NCBI RefSeq assembly: GCF_041435215.1 | Contig: NZ_CP108394.1 | Location: 6,820,001-6,884,000 of the forward strand | Source: Streptomyces sp. NBC_01314 | GTDB lineage: Bacteria; Actinomycetota; Actinomycetes; Streptomycetales; Streptomycetaceae | Reading direction: 5' to 3' | DNA length: 64,000 nt | Translations under genes and position numbers: made by a program | Notes under the pieces: model-generated | Seen by the model: the letters and a program-made list of their open reading frames with translations, nothing else | What the model was told of the DNA's origin: nothing | Database searches by the model: none | Shown: piece after piece, positions 8,254 to 16,808 of the stretch | How positions within the stretch are numbered: the first letter of the stretch is position 1 | Layout: each line of letters starts with the position of its first letter

Positions 8254-10032
8254 TCAACTGGCGCACTTTTCCTTGTCCGCGGTGTTCTTCTCGACGTCCA
8301 GGTCCGCCGCCGACGTCGCGCTCAGCGGCACCCCGGCTCCCTCGAAGTCCTTGCCGAGGGTCAGCACCATCGAGGGCAGTCCCTGCGCGTTGGTCTCGCT
8401 GTTGCCCTTGCCGGGTTTCAGCGCGGACGCGGACAGACCCATGAGGTCGGCCAGCTTGCGCGCCTGGTCCGCCTGGCCGGGGTCGTACGCGAGGGTGGTC
8501 TTCGACAACGTCTTGTCGGCGTTGCCGAGCTGGCTCGACTTGGTCACGCCGACATCATTCTGCAGCCAGTTAAGAGTGGCCTGTGCGCTGCCGGACTCGG
8601 CACCGCCGTTGTAGACGCTGACCCGGACCTCGGAGGCGTCGGCGCGCGTGCCCTTGAGCTTCGCGGCCTCCTTCTCCTTCTTCTGCTTCTTCACCTCGGT
8701 GAGCGAGATGTCGTTCCGGATCGTCGAGAACAGCTGCTCCGCCTTCTGCGGCATGGGCAGCACGGTCGCGCCGTCGGTGTTGTCGACGACCGGGACGGTG
8801 GTGAAGGTGATGTTCTTCGTCTTGACCTTGCCGACCTCCTGGCCGAGCGAGGCCAGCTTCTTGATGTCGGTGATGTGGGAGTCGACGGACAGGGCGTCAG
8901 TGGCCGCCTCAGCAAGCGACAACACCTTCGTCGGGTCGGTGAGCGTGTCCTTGGACTTCATCTGGCGGATCATCGAGCTGAGGAACTGCTGCTGCAGCTC
9001 GATGCGGCTCAGGTCGCTGCCGAGGCCCACGCTGTAGCGGGTGCGCAGGAATGCCAGCGCCTCCTCGCCCTCGATGGTGTGCTTGCCCGCGCTGAGGTCC
9101 AGCTTGGACTTGGAGTCCTTGATGTCCTTCGCCAGACAGACCTCGACACCGCCGATGGCCGTGGAGAGCGTCTTCACCGCGTTGAAGTCGGCCACCATGA
9201 AATGGTCGGGCTTGATCCCGGTCAGTTCTTCCACGGTACGCATCGTGCAGCTCGGGGTACGACCGTCCTGACCGAGGCTTGTGTTGAACCGAACGTTCTG
9301 CGTACCCCGGATGTTCTCCTTGGAGCCGTCTTCCTGCGTCGTCAGGCAGTCCGGGACGTCCACGATCATGTCGCGGGGGATGCTCATCGCGGTCGCGTTC
9401 GTGCGGTCCTTGGAGACGTGCAGCAGGATCGTGGTGTCGGCGTGGCCGACGCTTTCCTTGTCGCCGTAACTCTCGTTGCCCGCGCCGGTGCGCTTGTCCG
9501 TGCCGATCACCAGCAGGTTGATCGCCCGGTCCTTGCTGAAGCCGCCGGTGCCCGCGCCGTCGTCCGAGATCTTCTGGATGTTGTCGTTGAGGTGCTGCAC
9601 GTAGAGGTAGCCCGCGGCGCTTATCCCGACCAGCAGGAAGGCCAGCGTGCCGCCCGTCCACACCAGGATCCGCTTGCCCGTGGACTTCTTCTTCTGCTTG
9701 GTCCTGCCCCGGCCGCTCCGGCGGCCCGGCAGCGGGTCCTCCTCGGGTGTGCCCCGCCGACGCCGGGGTCCCGGCAGCGTGTCGGGGATCTCCCGGGTGT
9801 CCGTGGCCGCCGAGGCGGAACGCGCGGACGCGCTCGCCGTCGCCCTGGCCCCCGCCGCGGCGGGCGCGGCCCGACGCGGCCTCGGCACCGCTGACTGCGG
9901 TGCGGAAGGACCCAGTCGCAGTTCGTATTCACCGGTGCTCGGGTTGAGTACCCACTGGTCTGCGGGGTCGATGTCGTCCGCCCGCCCACGGCCTTGCGCG
10001 TCCACGGTTTCTGATTCCTCCGTCGGGGCCAC
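8254..10032 (-). CDS. LCP family protein with LytR_C domain
   Basis: 592 residues from a GTG at 10032. A second GTG at 10005 has a GGAGGA about 10 bases upstream and begins at VDAQGRGRADDIDPADQW, so the start may be nine codons later. A head of about 120 residues precedes a membrane helix (about 122-143). The LCP domain shows VIGTDKR, TTILLHVS, SIPRDM, a Cys pair (DCLTTQ and SCTMRTVEEL), and SDLSRIELQQQFL. A LytR_C domain ends the protein. The segment ADQWVLNPSTGEYELRL near the N-terminus is a short conserved cytoplasmic motif, possibly a docking site. Role inferred from the family: wall-polymer ligase. Confidence 0.9.
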   Translation of the reverse strand: MAPTEESETVDAQGRGRADDIDPADQWVLNPSTGEYELRLGPSAPQSAVPRPRRAAPAAAGARATASASARSASAATDTREIPDTLPGPRRRRGTPEEDPLPGRRSGRGRTKQKKKSTGKRILVWTGGTLAFLLVGISAAGYLYVQHLNDNIQKISDDGAGTGGFSKDRAINLLVIGTDKRTGAGNESYGDKESVGHADTTILLHVSKDRTNATAMSIPRDMIVDVPDCLTTQEDGSKENIRGTQNVRFNTSLGQDGRTPSCTMRTVEELTGIKPDHFMVADFNAVKTLSTAIGGVEVCLAKDIKDSKSKLDLSAGKHTIEGEEALAFLRTRYSVGLGSDLSRIELQQQFLSSMIRQMKSKDTLTDPTKVLSLAEAATDALSVDSHITDIKKLASLGQEVGKVKTKNITFTTVPVVDNTDGATVLPMPQKAEQLFSTIRNDISLTEVKKQKKEKEAAKLKGTRADASEVRVSVYNGGAESGSAQATLNWLQNDVGVTKSSQLGNADKTLSKTTLAYDPGQADQARKLADLMGLSASALKPGKGNSETNAQGLPSMVLTLGKDFEGAGVPLSATSAADLDVEKNTADKEKCAS

Positions 10033-10249
10033 GCGGCGCCTTCCCCCTCAAAGGACGCTCGGGTCTCGATGCAAGTGGTGCGCGACCGAGAAGGTCTGAC
10101 GCACCGGATCGCTCACACTAGCCGCCCGATCAGGCGCGAAGCGACGGCGGTGACAAATTGCACGTCCCTACAACTGGGCAATCTGCCCATTTCCTAAAGC
10201 ATTTGTTCCTTGTGTTGACGCACGCTTTACCTGCGGAACCCCTTCGAGG

Positions 10250-11446
10250 TCACTCGCAGCCCTCCTCCGCGGCCGTACTGCCGCGAAAAGTCGGCATCGG
10301 ATCCGGTGTCCCGGAGAGGCTTCCCGAAAGCCCTTCCGCATGCCCTTCCCGCGCCCCGTCGGGCAGTTCCCGCGCGACCGCCAGGGGTGCGTCGGTGCGC
10401 AGTCGGGCGAAAAGGCTCCGTGCTGCCGGTTCGACGAGCTCATCACGATTGGTGTCATACGCATATGACTTCCGGGGAACGGTCAGGAATTGCACCTTTT
10501 CCATGGGAAGCGTGCGCAGACCGCGCACAAGGTCGTAGAGCCCGCGCAGACTCGCCAGTCCCGGATCCGTGGTGAGTGATGACGTGGCCGCGTCCAGTAC
10601 CGGATACAGCTTCACCGGATTCAGCAGTACGTCATTGCTGCGCACCTTGGTGGCCAGCGCCGCGAGGAATCGCTGCTGCCGGTCCATCCGTTCCGTGTCG
10701 CTGCCGTCCCCCAGCGACTTACGGGCCCGCACGTACCCCAGCGCCTGCTCGCCGTCGAGCCTCACCTTGCCCGCGGGCAGCCGCAGTCTGGCCTGCTTGT
10801 CGTGAATGGGCTCGGTGAGACAGACCTCTACCCCGTCGACGGCGTCGACCATCTCCTTGAAGCCGCTGAAGTCCACGACGACGTGGTGGTCGATCCGGAT
10901 ATCGGTCATCCGCTCGACCGTCCGAATGGTGCAGGCCGAACCGCCGCTCTGGAACGCGTAGTTGAACATGGTGAACACCGGTTTGGTGCGACGTCCGTCC
11001 GCCCGCCGGCAGCTCGGCACATCCACCATCAGATCCCGTGGCAGCGACACCGCGGTCGCGCTCCGCCGGTCCGCCGCGAGATGCAGCAGGATCGTCGTGT
11101 CCGACCGCTCCGTGCCCGAATCCCGCCCGTACTCGCCGTTGTCGTCCCCCGACCGCGAGTCCGACCCGATCACGAGGATGTTCTGCGCGCCCCGCACCAG
11201 CGCCGTCGGCCGCTCCTTCTCGAACCGTGCCAGCTCGTCCGCGGCCGTCCGGTCCGACGTGATGTTCCCGTCCAGCTTCTGGTACGCCGCCCACCCCACC
11301 CCCAGGGCCCCCACGACCATCAGCACCGCCCCGCCCCCCACCCATCGCACCCACCGCCGCCGACGCCGACGTCTGGGCCCGAGCCCGGTGGGTGAACCAC
11401 CCACACCGGGCCCCAGCCCAGGCGCCCTGCCTCCGACGTCGTCCAC
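10250..11446 (-). CDS. LCP family protein, short form without LytR_C
   Basis: 398 residues from a GTG at 11446. A short Gly/Arg head leads into a membrane helix (about 36-55). The LCP domain has VIGSDSRSG (92-100), TTILLHLA, SLPRDL, a Cys pair (SCRRAD and ACTIRTVERM) and the SDTERMDRQQRFL motif. The C-terminus stops soon after the LCP fold and ends in a Gly/Ser/Pro-rich tail. It is the most distal of the five LCP genes. Paralogues with and without LytR_C, side by side, suggest they serve different polymers or anchoring sites; that is inference. Confidence 0.9.
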   Translation of the reverse strand: MDDVGGRAPGLGPGVGGSPTGLGPRRRRRRRWVRWVGGGAVLMVVGALGVGWAAYQKLDGNITSDRTAADELARFEKERPTALVRGAQNILVIGSDSRSGDDNGEYGRDSGTERSDTTILLHLAADRRSATAVSLPRDLMVDVPSCRRADGRRTKPVFTMFNYAFQSGGSACTIRTVERMTDIRIDHHVVVDFSGFKEMVDAVDGVEVCLTEPIHDKQARLRLPAGKVRLDGEQALGYVRARKSLGDGSDTERMDRQQRFLAALATKVRSNDVLLNPVKLYPVLDAATSSLTTDPGLASLRGLYDLVRGLRTLPMEKVQFLTVPRKSYAYDTNRDELVEPAARSLFARLRTDAPLAVARELPDGAREGHAEGLSGSLSGTPDPMPTFRGSTAAEEGCE

Positions 11447-11714
11447 TTCCGGCCACCCCTCACGGCGTACGAGCGAGTCGTTGCTCTTACGACGATGGCG
11501 CGGGAGGGGGTGCGGGGGCGGCCGGGGCTAGGCCGAACGGGGGGTGGGGTGCTGCCCTGTGGGCGCTGTTCCACGGGGCTCAGGGGCGGCCGACCTGCTT
11601 CTTTCCAGGGGCGCGGGGCTGTGGCACATGCGGCTCCGCCGCGTGGGCGCGAGCAACCACGACGCACCCGCAGCCGCTCTACGACCTCACCCGTACGACT
11701 TCACCCCCACGGCG
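11447..11714. repeat. Intergenic region with a Streptomyces-type GC-rich repeat
   Basis: The 268 bases between two minus-strand genes contain no convincing gene. Around 11611-11672 there is a GGGGCGCGGGG block followed by GCGCGAGCAACCACGACG, which also occurs with one change at about 16728-16745. Such short palindromic intergenic elements are common in Streptomyces genomes. Confidence 0.45.
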
Positions 11715-12470
11715 TCACCGCGCGGTCGAGGTAACCCGCTCACTCTCGATCCGCTTCGCGAGCGCGTCCTCACCCAGCTGCCCAAGATGCCGACACAGCA
11801 CCACGGACCCTCCGGTGGCGAGCGGCCCGTACAACCCCGCGGCCAACCCCTCCCACGTGCCGTAGGGCAACCCCGACAACAAGCGGGACCCAGGACCCGT
11901 CAGCCCGAGGTCACCCGCCTCCGCCCGGGCCCGCTCCACGACCTCCGCCCCGCTGAACTCCCGCCCGGCCACGACCAGCGCCGCCTCCTCGGGATCCACC
12001 GGCGCGTACGCCACGAACCGATCCCCCTGCGACGGCACCTCGACGGCGTAGTCGGCGAATCCCGGAGGGGCCTGAGGGAAGCGCCCCCCGAGCGGCCGCA
12101 ACGCGAGAGCGATCCGCTCCCCGGAGCAGGCCCGAGCCGCGTCCAGCGTGTCCGGCCCGCTCACCACGATGTCGGCCGCCCCCGGATCCCCGGCGACGTC
12201 GGCGACGACCCCCACCGACGAACACGCCAGCAGCCACACCGCCGTCTGCCAGTGCGCCGGCAGCAGCAGCGCGACCCGGTCACCGGGCTCCGCCGACAAC
12301 TCGCCCTGAAGGAGGTTCGCGGTCTTTGCCACCCAATTGGCGAAGGTGGCCACGGACAATTCGACCCGCTCGCCCGTGGCATCGTCGTAGAAGGTCACCA
12401 GGGGGCGCGCGGGATCCGCGGCCAGCGCGGATCGCAGCAGGTCGGCAGGGGTGCGGTCGGTGGCGTTCAC
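11715..12470 (-). CDS. TIGR03089 family protein (short AMP-binding-enzyme relative)
   Basis: 251 residues. The beginning resembles the N-terminal part of acyl-CoA synthetases: LVTFYDDATGERVELS, FANWVAKTANLL, and a GDRVALLLPAHWQTAVWLLAC stretch. It then ends at about half their length and shows no TSGTTG-type ATP loop. This is the TIGR03089 pattern, which is restricted to actinobacteria and has no known function. The GTG at 12470 has no clear ribosome site. A TACGCT hexamer sits a few bases upstream, so a leaderless transcript is possible. It is divergent from the amidase gene. Ligase activity is unlikely given the missing motif. Confidence 0.8.
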   Translation of the reverse strand: MNATDRTPADLLRSALAADPARPLVTFYDDATGERVELSVATFANWVAKTANLLQGELSAEPGDRVALLLPAHWQTAVWLLACSSVGVVADVAGDPGAADIVVSGPDTLDAARACSGERIALALRPLGGRFPQAPPGFADYAVEVPSQGDRFVAYAPVDPEEAALVVAGREFSGAEVVERARAEAGDLGLTGPGSRLLSGLPYGTWEGLAAGLYGPLATGGSVVLCRHLGQLGEDALAKRIESERVTSTAR

Positions 12471-12608
12471 CCGCGTAAGCGTACGCGGGGACCGCTCGCC
12501 CGCGGTCCTGGGGCGGACCGGAATCGCCACCGGTTCGGCGGAACGGAGCCGACAGTCCGTCAATTCCGCGATGGACAGATATGTATGAGTATGTCCAGGA
12601 TCGGACGC

Positions 12609-14051
12609 ATGCGTAGATCACGATTCCTCGCGTCCTCGATCGGCGTCACCTGCGCGGCGGCACTCGCCCTCCCGGCGGCACTCCCGGCGACGGCATCCAC
12701 GGCGACCCCGACGGACTCGTCCTCCACGACAACCCTGGCCCGGGCGCGAACCCCGGCCCTGACCGCTCCGCTCGCGCTCGCGCCCGCGCCCGGCAGCACC
12801 CAGTCACTCCCCCTCGTCCCCCTGGGGGCCGACCGGAACCTCGGTCCGGCCGCCGCCGCGCAGGGCCTCGGGAAGCGGGACGTACGGTCCTTCTCCCTGG
12901 TCGGTGTCGTCTGGGACAACCCGGACACCGAACTCCAGGGCCGCGTCCAGGTCCGTGCCCGTGCGAGGGACACCGCCCGCTGGTCCGGCTGGCAGGACGT
13001 CGAGACGCACAACCACGAGCACGCCGCCGACCCGGACACCGCCGAGCGCTCCTCGGGCCGTGTGCGCGGCTCCACGGCCCCGTTGTGGGTCGGAGACTCG
13101 GACGGCGTCGAGGTGCGCGTACGCGCCGAGACCCAGGGCCGTACGACCGCTCGGGGCGTCCAGATGCTTCCGGACGGTCTACGTCTGGAGCTGGTCGACC
13201 CCGGCCTGGGCGTACCGGAGGGCGCGTCGGGACCGGGCGTCGGGACGGGCGCCGTGCACGCGGCCGACCGCCCGCCCGTCGGCACCCCCGTGGACGCCCC
13301 GCGGCTGGGCACGCTGACCGCCGAGTCCGCCGCCGCCTCCGCCGTCAACGCCGACCTCGCGCCGCTCGGCGCCACCGCGATCCCCGCGCTGTCGCGCAAG
13401 AAGACGGAAGAGCGGCTGGCGAATGTGATGCCCGGGGTGAAGCCGTACATCGGACCGCGTCCGCGCATCGTCACGCGGGCGGGCTGGGGCGCCGACGAGA
13501 AGCTGCGCGAGCGCGACTTCCGCTACACCAACCGGGTCAGCGCGGCCTTCGTCCACCACACGGCGTCGGGCAACAACTACAAGTGCGCGCAAGCCCCTTC
13601 CGTCATCCGCAGTATCTACCGCTACCACGTCGTGAGCAGCGGCTGGCGGGACATCGGCTACAACTTCCTCGTCGACAAGTGCGGAAACATCTACGAAGGC
13701 CGCGCGGGTGGTGTCGCGAAGGCCGTCATGGGCGCCCACACCCTCGGTTTCAACACCAACAGCATGGGCATCGCGGTGATCGGCAGCTTCGGCACCACCA
13801 AGCCGCCCGCGGTCGCGGTCGCGGGCATCGCGCAACTAACAGCCTGGAAACTCGGTCTTTACGGGGCGAACCCCAAGGGGAAGACGTACCTCACTTCGGG
13901 TGGTGGCAATCTCTACGCAAAAGGTAAGAAGGTGCGACTGCATGTGATCTCCGGTCACCGGGACGGGTTCGCGACCGAGTGCCCGGGGGGGCGCCTTTAC
14001 GGAAAGCTCGGCACGACCCGCACGCAGTCCGCCCGCTATCAAGGCCGATAG
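12609..14051 (+). CDS. Secreted N-acetylmuramoyl-L-alanine amidase with PGRP/Amidase_2 domain
   Basis: 480 residues. The signal peptide is MRRSRFLASSIG followed by an Ala/Leu-rich core. A long Thr/Ala/Pro-rich region and a beta-rich middle domain precede the C-terminal peptidoglycan-recognition domain (about 284-450). Zinc and catalytic residues of the amidase fold are present: VHHTASGNN (His), WRDIGYNF (Tyr), and ISGHRDG with ECPGG (His and Cys). It should cut the bond between muramic acid and the stem peptide outside the cell. The ATG at 12609 has AGGA 8 bases upstream; ATGs at 12585 and 12591 are alternatives. Its place beside LCP genes fits a wall-remodelling role. Confidence 0.92.
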   Translation: MRRSRFLASSIGVTCAAALALPAALPATASTATPTDSSSTTTLARARTPALTAPLALAPAPGSTQSLPLVPLGADRNLGPAAAAQGLGKRDVRSFSLVGVVWDNPDTELQGRVQVRARARDTARWSGWQDVETHNHEHAADPDTAERSSGRVRGSTAPLWVGDSDGVEVRVRAETQGRTTARGVQMLPDGLRLELVDPGLGVPEGASGPGVGTGAVHAADRPPVGTPVDAPRLGTLTAESAAASAVNADLAPLGATAIPALSRKKTEERLANVMPGVKPYIGPRPRIVTRAGWGADEKLRERDFRYTNRVSAAFVHHTASGNNYKCAQAPSVIRSIYRYHVVSSGWRDIGYNFLVDKCGNIYEGRAGGVAKAVMGAHTLGFNTNSMGIAVIGSFGTTKPPAVAVAGIAQLTAWKLGLYGANPKGKTYLTSGGGNLYAKGKKVRLHVISGHRDGFATECPGGRLYGKLGTTRTQSARYQGR

Positions 14052-14149
14052 CGCGGCGACAGGGTGACGGGGGGAACCGGGGTACGAGACCCGGCCAGAA
14101 CCAGTGACCGGCCGGAGGTCACGCCAGGCAGCACAGCACAGACAACACA

Positions 14150-14180
14150 GGCCGAGGGCGCGCCCGCCGCACCCTCGGCC
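14150..14180 (+). terminator. Hairpin terminator after the amidase gene
   Basis: GGCCGAGGG (14150-14158) pairs with CCCTCGGCC (14172-14180) across a 13-base GC-rich loop, about 100 bases after the stop codon. Confidence 0.55.
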
Positions 14181-14314
14181 GACTCCACCGTCGACGTGCC
14201 TCACCGCACGTGGACGGTCATCCGCACGGCCGCCAAGGCGCCATGGAACGGTCTGCATACACTGGCCGGTCGAATGACAGTTCGGCCGGTCCCGGCAGGA
14301 AGCAGAGACGACAG

Positions 14315-15397
14315 GTGACAGAAGCGATCCTCCTGGTCGGCGGCAGAGGCACCCGGCTGCGTCCGCTCACGGTGCACACTCCGAAGCCCATGGTCCCGGC
14401 GGCCGGAGTCCCCTTCCTCACACACCAGTTGGCGAGAGCCAGAGCGGCGGGGGTCGACCACATAGTTCTCGCCACCTCCTATCTGGCCGAGGTCTTCGAA
14501 CCCCACTTCGGCGACGGCTCCGCCCTCGGCCTGCACCTCGAGTACGTCACGGAGGAGGAGCCCCTGGGCACGGGCGGCGCGATCCGCAACGCCGCCTCGC
14601 ACCTCCACTGCGGCCCCGAGGACCCGGTCCTCGTCTTCAACGGCGACATCCTCACCGGCCTGGACATCCGCCGCCTGGTCGCCACCCACGGGACGACCGG
14701 CGCGGATGTCTCCCTCCATCTGACCCAGGTGACCGACCCGCGCGCCTACGGCCTCGTCCCCACCGACGAGACGGGCCGCGTCCTGGCCTTCCTGGAGAAG
14801 CCCCAGACGCCCGAGGAGATCGTCACCGACCAGATCAACGCGGGGGCGTACGTCTTCCGCCGCTCGGTCATCGACACGATCCCGGCGGGCCGCCCGGTCT
14901 CGGTGGAACGGGAGACGTTCCCGGACCTGCTGTCCGCGGGCGCCCATCTGCAAGGGATGGTCGACTCGACGTACTGGCTGGACCTCGGCACCCCCGCGGC
15001 CTTCGTCCGCGGCTCGGCGGACCTCGTCCTGGGCCGTGCCCCGTCCCCCGCCGTCCCCGGCCGCTGCGGCGACCGCCTCGTCCTGCCCACCGCCCGGGTC
15101 GCGGGCGACGCCAAGCTGACCGGCGGCACGGTGGTGGGCGAGGGCGCGTTCGTCGGCGAGGGCGCCCGCGTCTTCGGCAGCACGGTCCTGGCCGGCGCGG
15201 TCGTCGAACCCGGCGCGGTGATCACCGACTCCCTCATCGGAGCCCGCGCCCGCATAGGCGAACGCTCCATCCTCACCGGCGCCGTCGTCGGCGACGGCGC
15301 GATCATCGGCGCCGACAACGAACTCCGCACCGGCGTCCGAGTCTGGTGCGACGCCCAAATCCCCACGGGGGCGCTCCGCTTCTCGTCGGACCAGTAA
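14315..15397 (+). CDS. Nucleotide-sugar pyrophosphorylase, mannose-1-phosphate guanylyltransferase-like
   Basis: 360 residues. The N-terminal nucleotidyltransferase domain opens EAILLVGGRGTRLRPLT and TPKPMVP, the sugar-nucleotide pyrophosphorylase signature. FNGDILTG (about 109-116) supplies the metal-binding Asp, and EKPQ is also present. From about residue 235 a left-handed beta-helix of hexapeptide repeats (GEGAFVGEGARVFG and similar) forms the C-terminus. It makes an NDP-sugar from a sugar-1-phosphate. With manB and manA in the same window, GDP-mannose is the most likely product, and the syntenic M. tuberculosis gene is annotated that way. The GTG at 14315 was chosen because homology begins right there. 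Glucose-1-phosphate as substrate cannot be excluded. Confidence 0.85.
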   Translation: MTEAILLVGGRGTRLRPLTVHTPKPMVPAAGVPFLTHQLARARAAGVDHIVLATSYLAEVFEPHFGDGSALGLHLEYVTEEEPLGTGGAIRNAASHLHCGPEDPVLVFNGDILTGLDIRRLVATHGTTGADVSLHLTQVTDPRAYGLVPTDETGRVLAFLEKPQTPEEIVTDQINAGAYVFRRSVIDTIPAGRPVSVERETFPDLLSAGAHLQGMVDSTYWLDLGTPAAFVRGSADLVLGRAPSPAVPGRCGDRLVLPTARVAGDAKLTGGTVVGEGAFVGEGARVFGSTVLAGAVVEPGAVITDSLIGARARIGERSILTGAVVGDGAIIGADNELRTGVRVWCDAQIPTGALRFSSDQ

Positions 15398-15430
15398 CCG
15401 CTGGGTGCGTTCGTCGTCCGCGGCTGAGTG

Positions 15431-15546
15431 GGGGTTGGCCGCGCGGTTCCCCGCGCCCCTGAAAAAGCAGGGGCTGCGCCCCGTGCTTTTTCGGCCCGCA
15501 AGGGCCGTAGGCCCTTAGGGGCGCGGGGAACCGCGCGACCAGCCCC
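15431..15546. repeat. Long inverted repeat with nested hairpins (REP-like palindromic element)
   Basis: A 30-base left arm (15431-15460) and a 30-base right arm (15517-15546) are complementary with only two mismatches. Inside, GAAAAAGCA (15461-15469) pairs with TGCTTTTTC (15484-15492) around a GGGG/CCCC stem, and GGCCCGCAAGGGCC follows. It lies between convergent stop codons and can act as a two-way terminator. The arms carry the GGGGCGCGGGGAACCGCGCGACC motif family widespread between Streptomyces genes. Confidence 0.8.
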
Positions 15547-15594
15547 CACCGAACCCGCGCCTGGGGGAGGGACGGGTAGGGGCGGAGGGGCGAC

Positions 15595-16596
15595 CTACAA
15601 CCGCCCGATATCCCCGCGAGGCATCCGCGGCGCCCGCCGAGCCGGCACCCTCCCCGACAACAGGATCAACCGAGCCGCCCGATGCCGCTGCCCCGCATAC
15701 GGCTCCAACAACGCCAACATCACCGAGTCGTCCGCATCCCGATCCCCCGCCAACGCGAACCCCACGATCCCCGGCAGATGCAGATCCCCCACGGTCACCG
15801 CATCCGGCGCCCCATGACTCCGCTGCACGGTCTCCGCCGACGTCCACGGCCCGATCCCCGCCACCAGCTCCAACCGCGCCCGCGCATCCACCGGCGGCAT
15901 CCGCACGGCCTCCTCCAGCCGCCCCGCCACCCGAACCGCCCGCAGAATCGTCGACGCCCGCTTGTCGTCGACCCCGGCCCGATGCCACTCCCAGGAGGGG
16001 ATCAACGCCCACTCCCGAGCCGTGGGCATCACGAACATCCCCGGCGGAACGGGCCCCGGCGCCGCCTCCCCGAACTTCCGTACGAGCAACCGCCACGCCC
16101 GGTACGCCTCGTCCGTCGTGACCTTCTGCTCCAGCACCGACGGGATCAACGACTCCAGCACCAGCCCGGTCCGGGTCAGCCGCAACCCCGGCCGCCGCCG
16201 CCAGGCCATCGCCACGACCCGGTGCCGAGGTACGAAGACATCCGGCTCGTCCGCAGCCCCGAGCAGCGAAGGCACCCCGTCGAGCAGCCACTCACCCCCG
16301 GGCCCCCACGCCTCCGCCTCGACGGCCCCACCCCGCATCGCGATCCGCAGAGTCCCGGCCCCCACCGGCGTACGACTGGCCCGCCACACGGACCCGTCCG
16401 TCATCGCCCGGAAGGTCGGATCCCAAGGCCCCCGCCGAAGCGGCCCCAGCACCAACCCCAGATCGAGCGCACCCTCCGGCACCCAACTCCGCCGCTTCCC
16501 CGCCGCCGCGGCCTGCCGAGGCACCCCACCGGGCACGACGACATCCCCACCCCGCACAGTCGTACGAGTGGGTCGCTGAGGGAAACGTCCGGCCAC
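15595..16596 (-). CDS. DNA-3-methyladenine glycosylase, AlkA/HhH-GPD type
   Basis: 333 residues of the helix-hairpin-helix glycosylase superfamily, which removes alkylated bases in base-excision repair. Visible features are the LESLIPSVLEQKVT helix, the hairpin LELVAGIGPWTSAE, and the following DLHLPGIVGF, whose Asp is in the position of the catalytic Asp. The N-terminal 100 residues match the beta-rich AlkA-type domain and include DPTFR. The GTG at 16596 has AGGA 8-9 bases upstream. It stands alone downstream of fbiB, separated by a repeat-containing gap of 212 bases. Substrate range cannot be told from sequence. Confidence 0.88.
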   Translation of the reverse strand: MAGRFPQRPTRTTVRGGDVVVPGGVPRQAAAAGKRRSWVPEGALDLGLVLGPLRRGPWDPTFRAMTDGSVWRASRTPVGAGTLRIAMRGGAVEAEAWGPGGEWLLDGVPSLLGAADEPDVFVPRHRVVAMAWRRRPGLRLTRTGLVLESLIPSVLEQKVTTDEAYRAWRLLVRKFGEAAPGPVPPGMFVMPTAREWALIPSWEWHRAGVDDKRASTILRAVRVAGRLEEAVRMPPVDARARLELVAGIGPWTSAETVQRSHGAPDAVTVGDLHLPGIVGFALAGDRDADDSVMLALLEPYAGQRHRAARLILLSGRVPARRAPRMPRGDIGRL

Positions 16597-16689
16597 GATG
16601 AGGTCCTGGTAGTGATGCGGCGCCTTGCACGAGAGGTGCCGTGCCGAGCGGTGCTTCGAGCGAGCGGTGCTATGAGCCTAGGCTGCCGC

Positions 16690-16760
16690 AACGCTTCTCG
16701 GGGGCGCAGGGAACTTCGCGGGGAACCGCGCGGGCAACCACGACGAATCCGCCCGCGCAC
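16690..16760. repeat. Fragment of the intergenic GC-rich repeat family
   Basis: The stretch contains GGGGGCGCAGGGAAC, CGCGGGGAACCGCGCGG and GCAACCACGACGAATCCGC. It shares its halves with the elements at 15431-15546 and 11611-11672. No gene is visible in the 212-base gap that holds it. Confidence 0.5.
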
Positions 16761-16808
16761 AACGAACGGCGACACCCCCGAACTGGGCGCGCCACCCCCC
16801 ACCCCACG

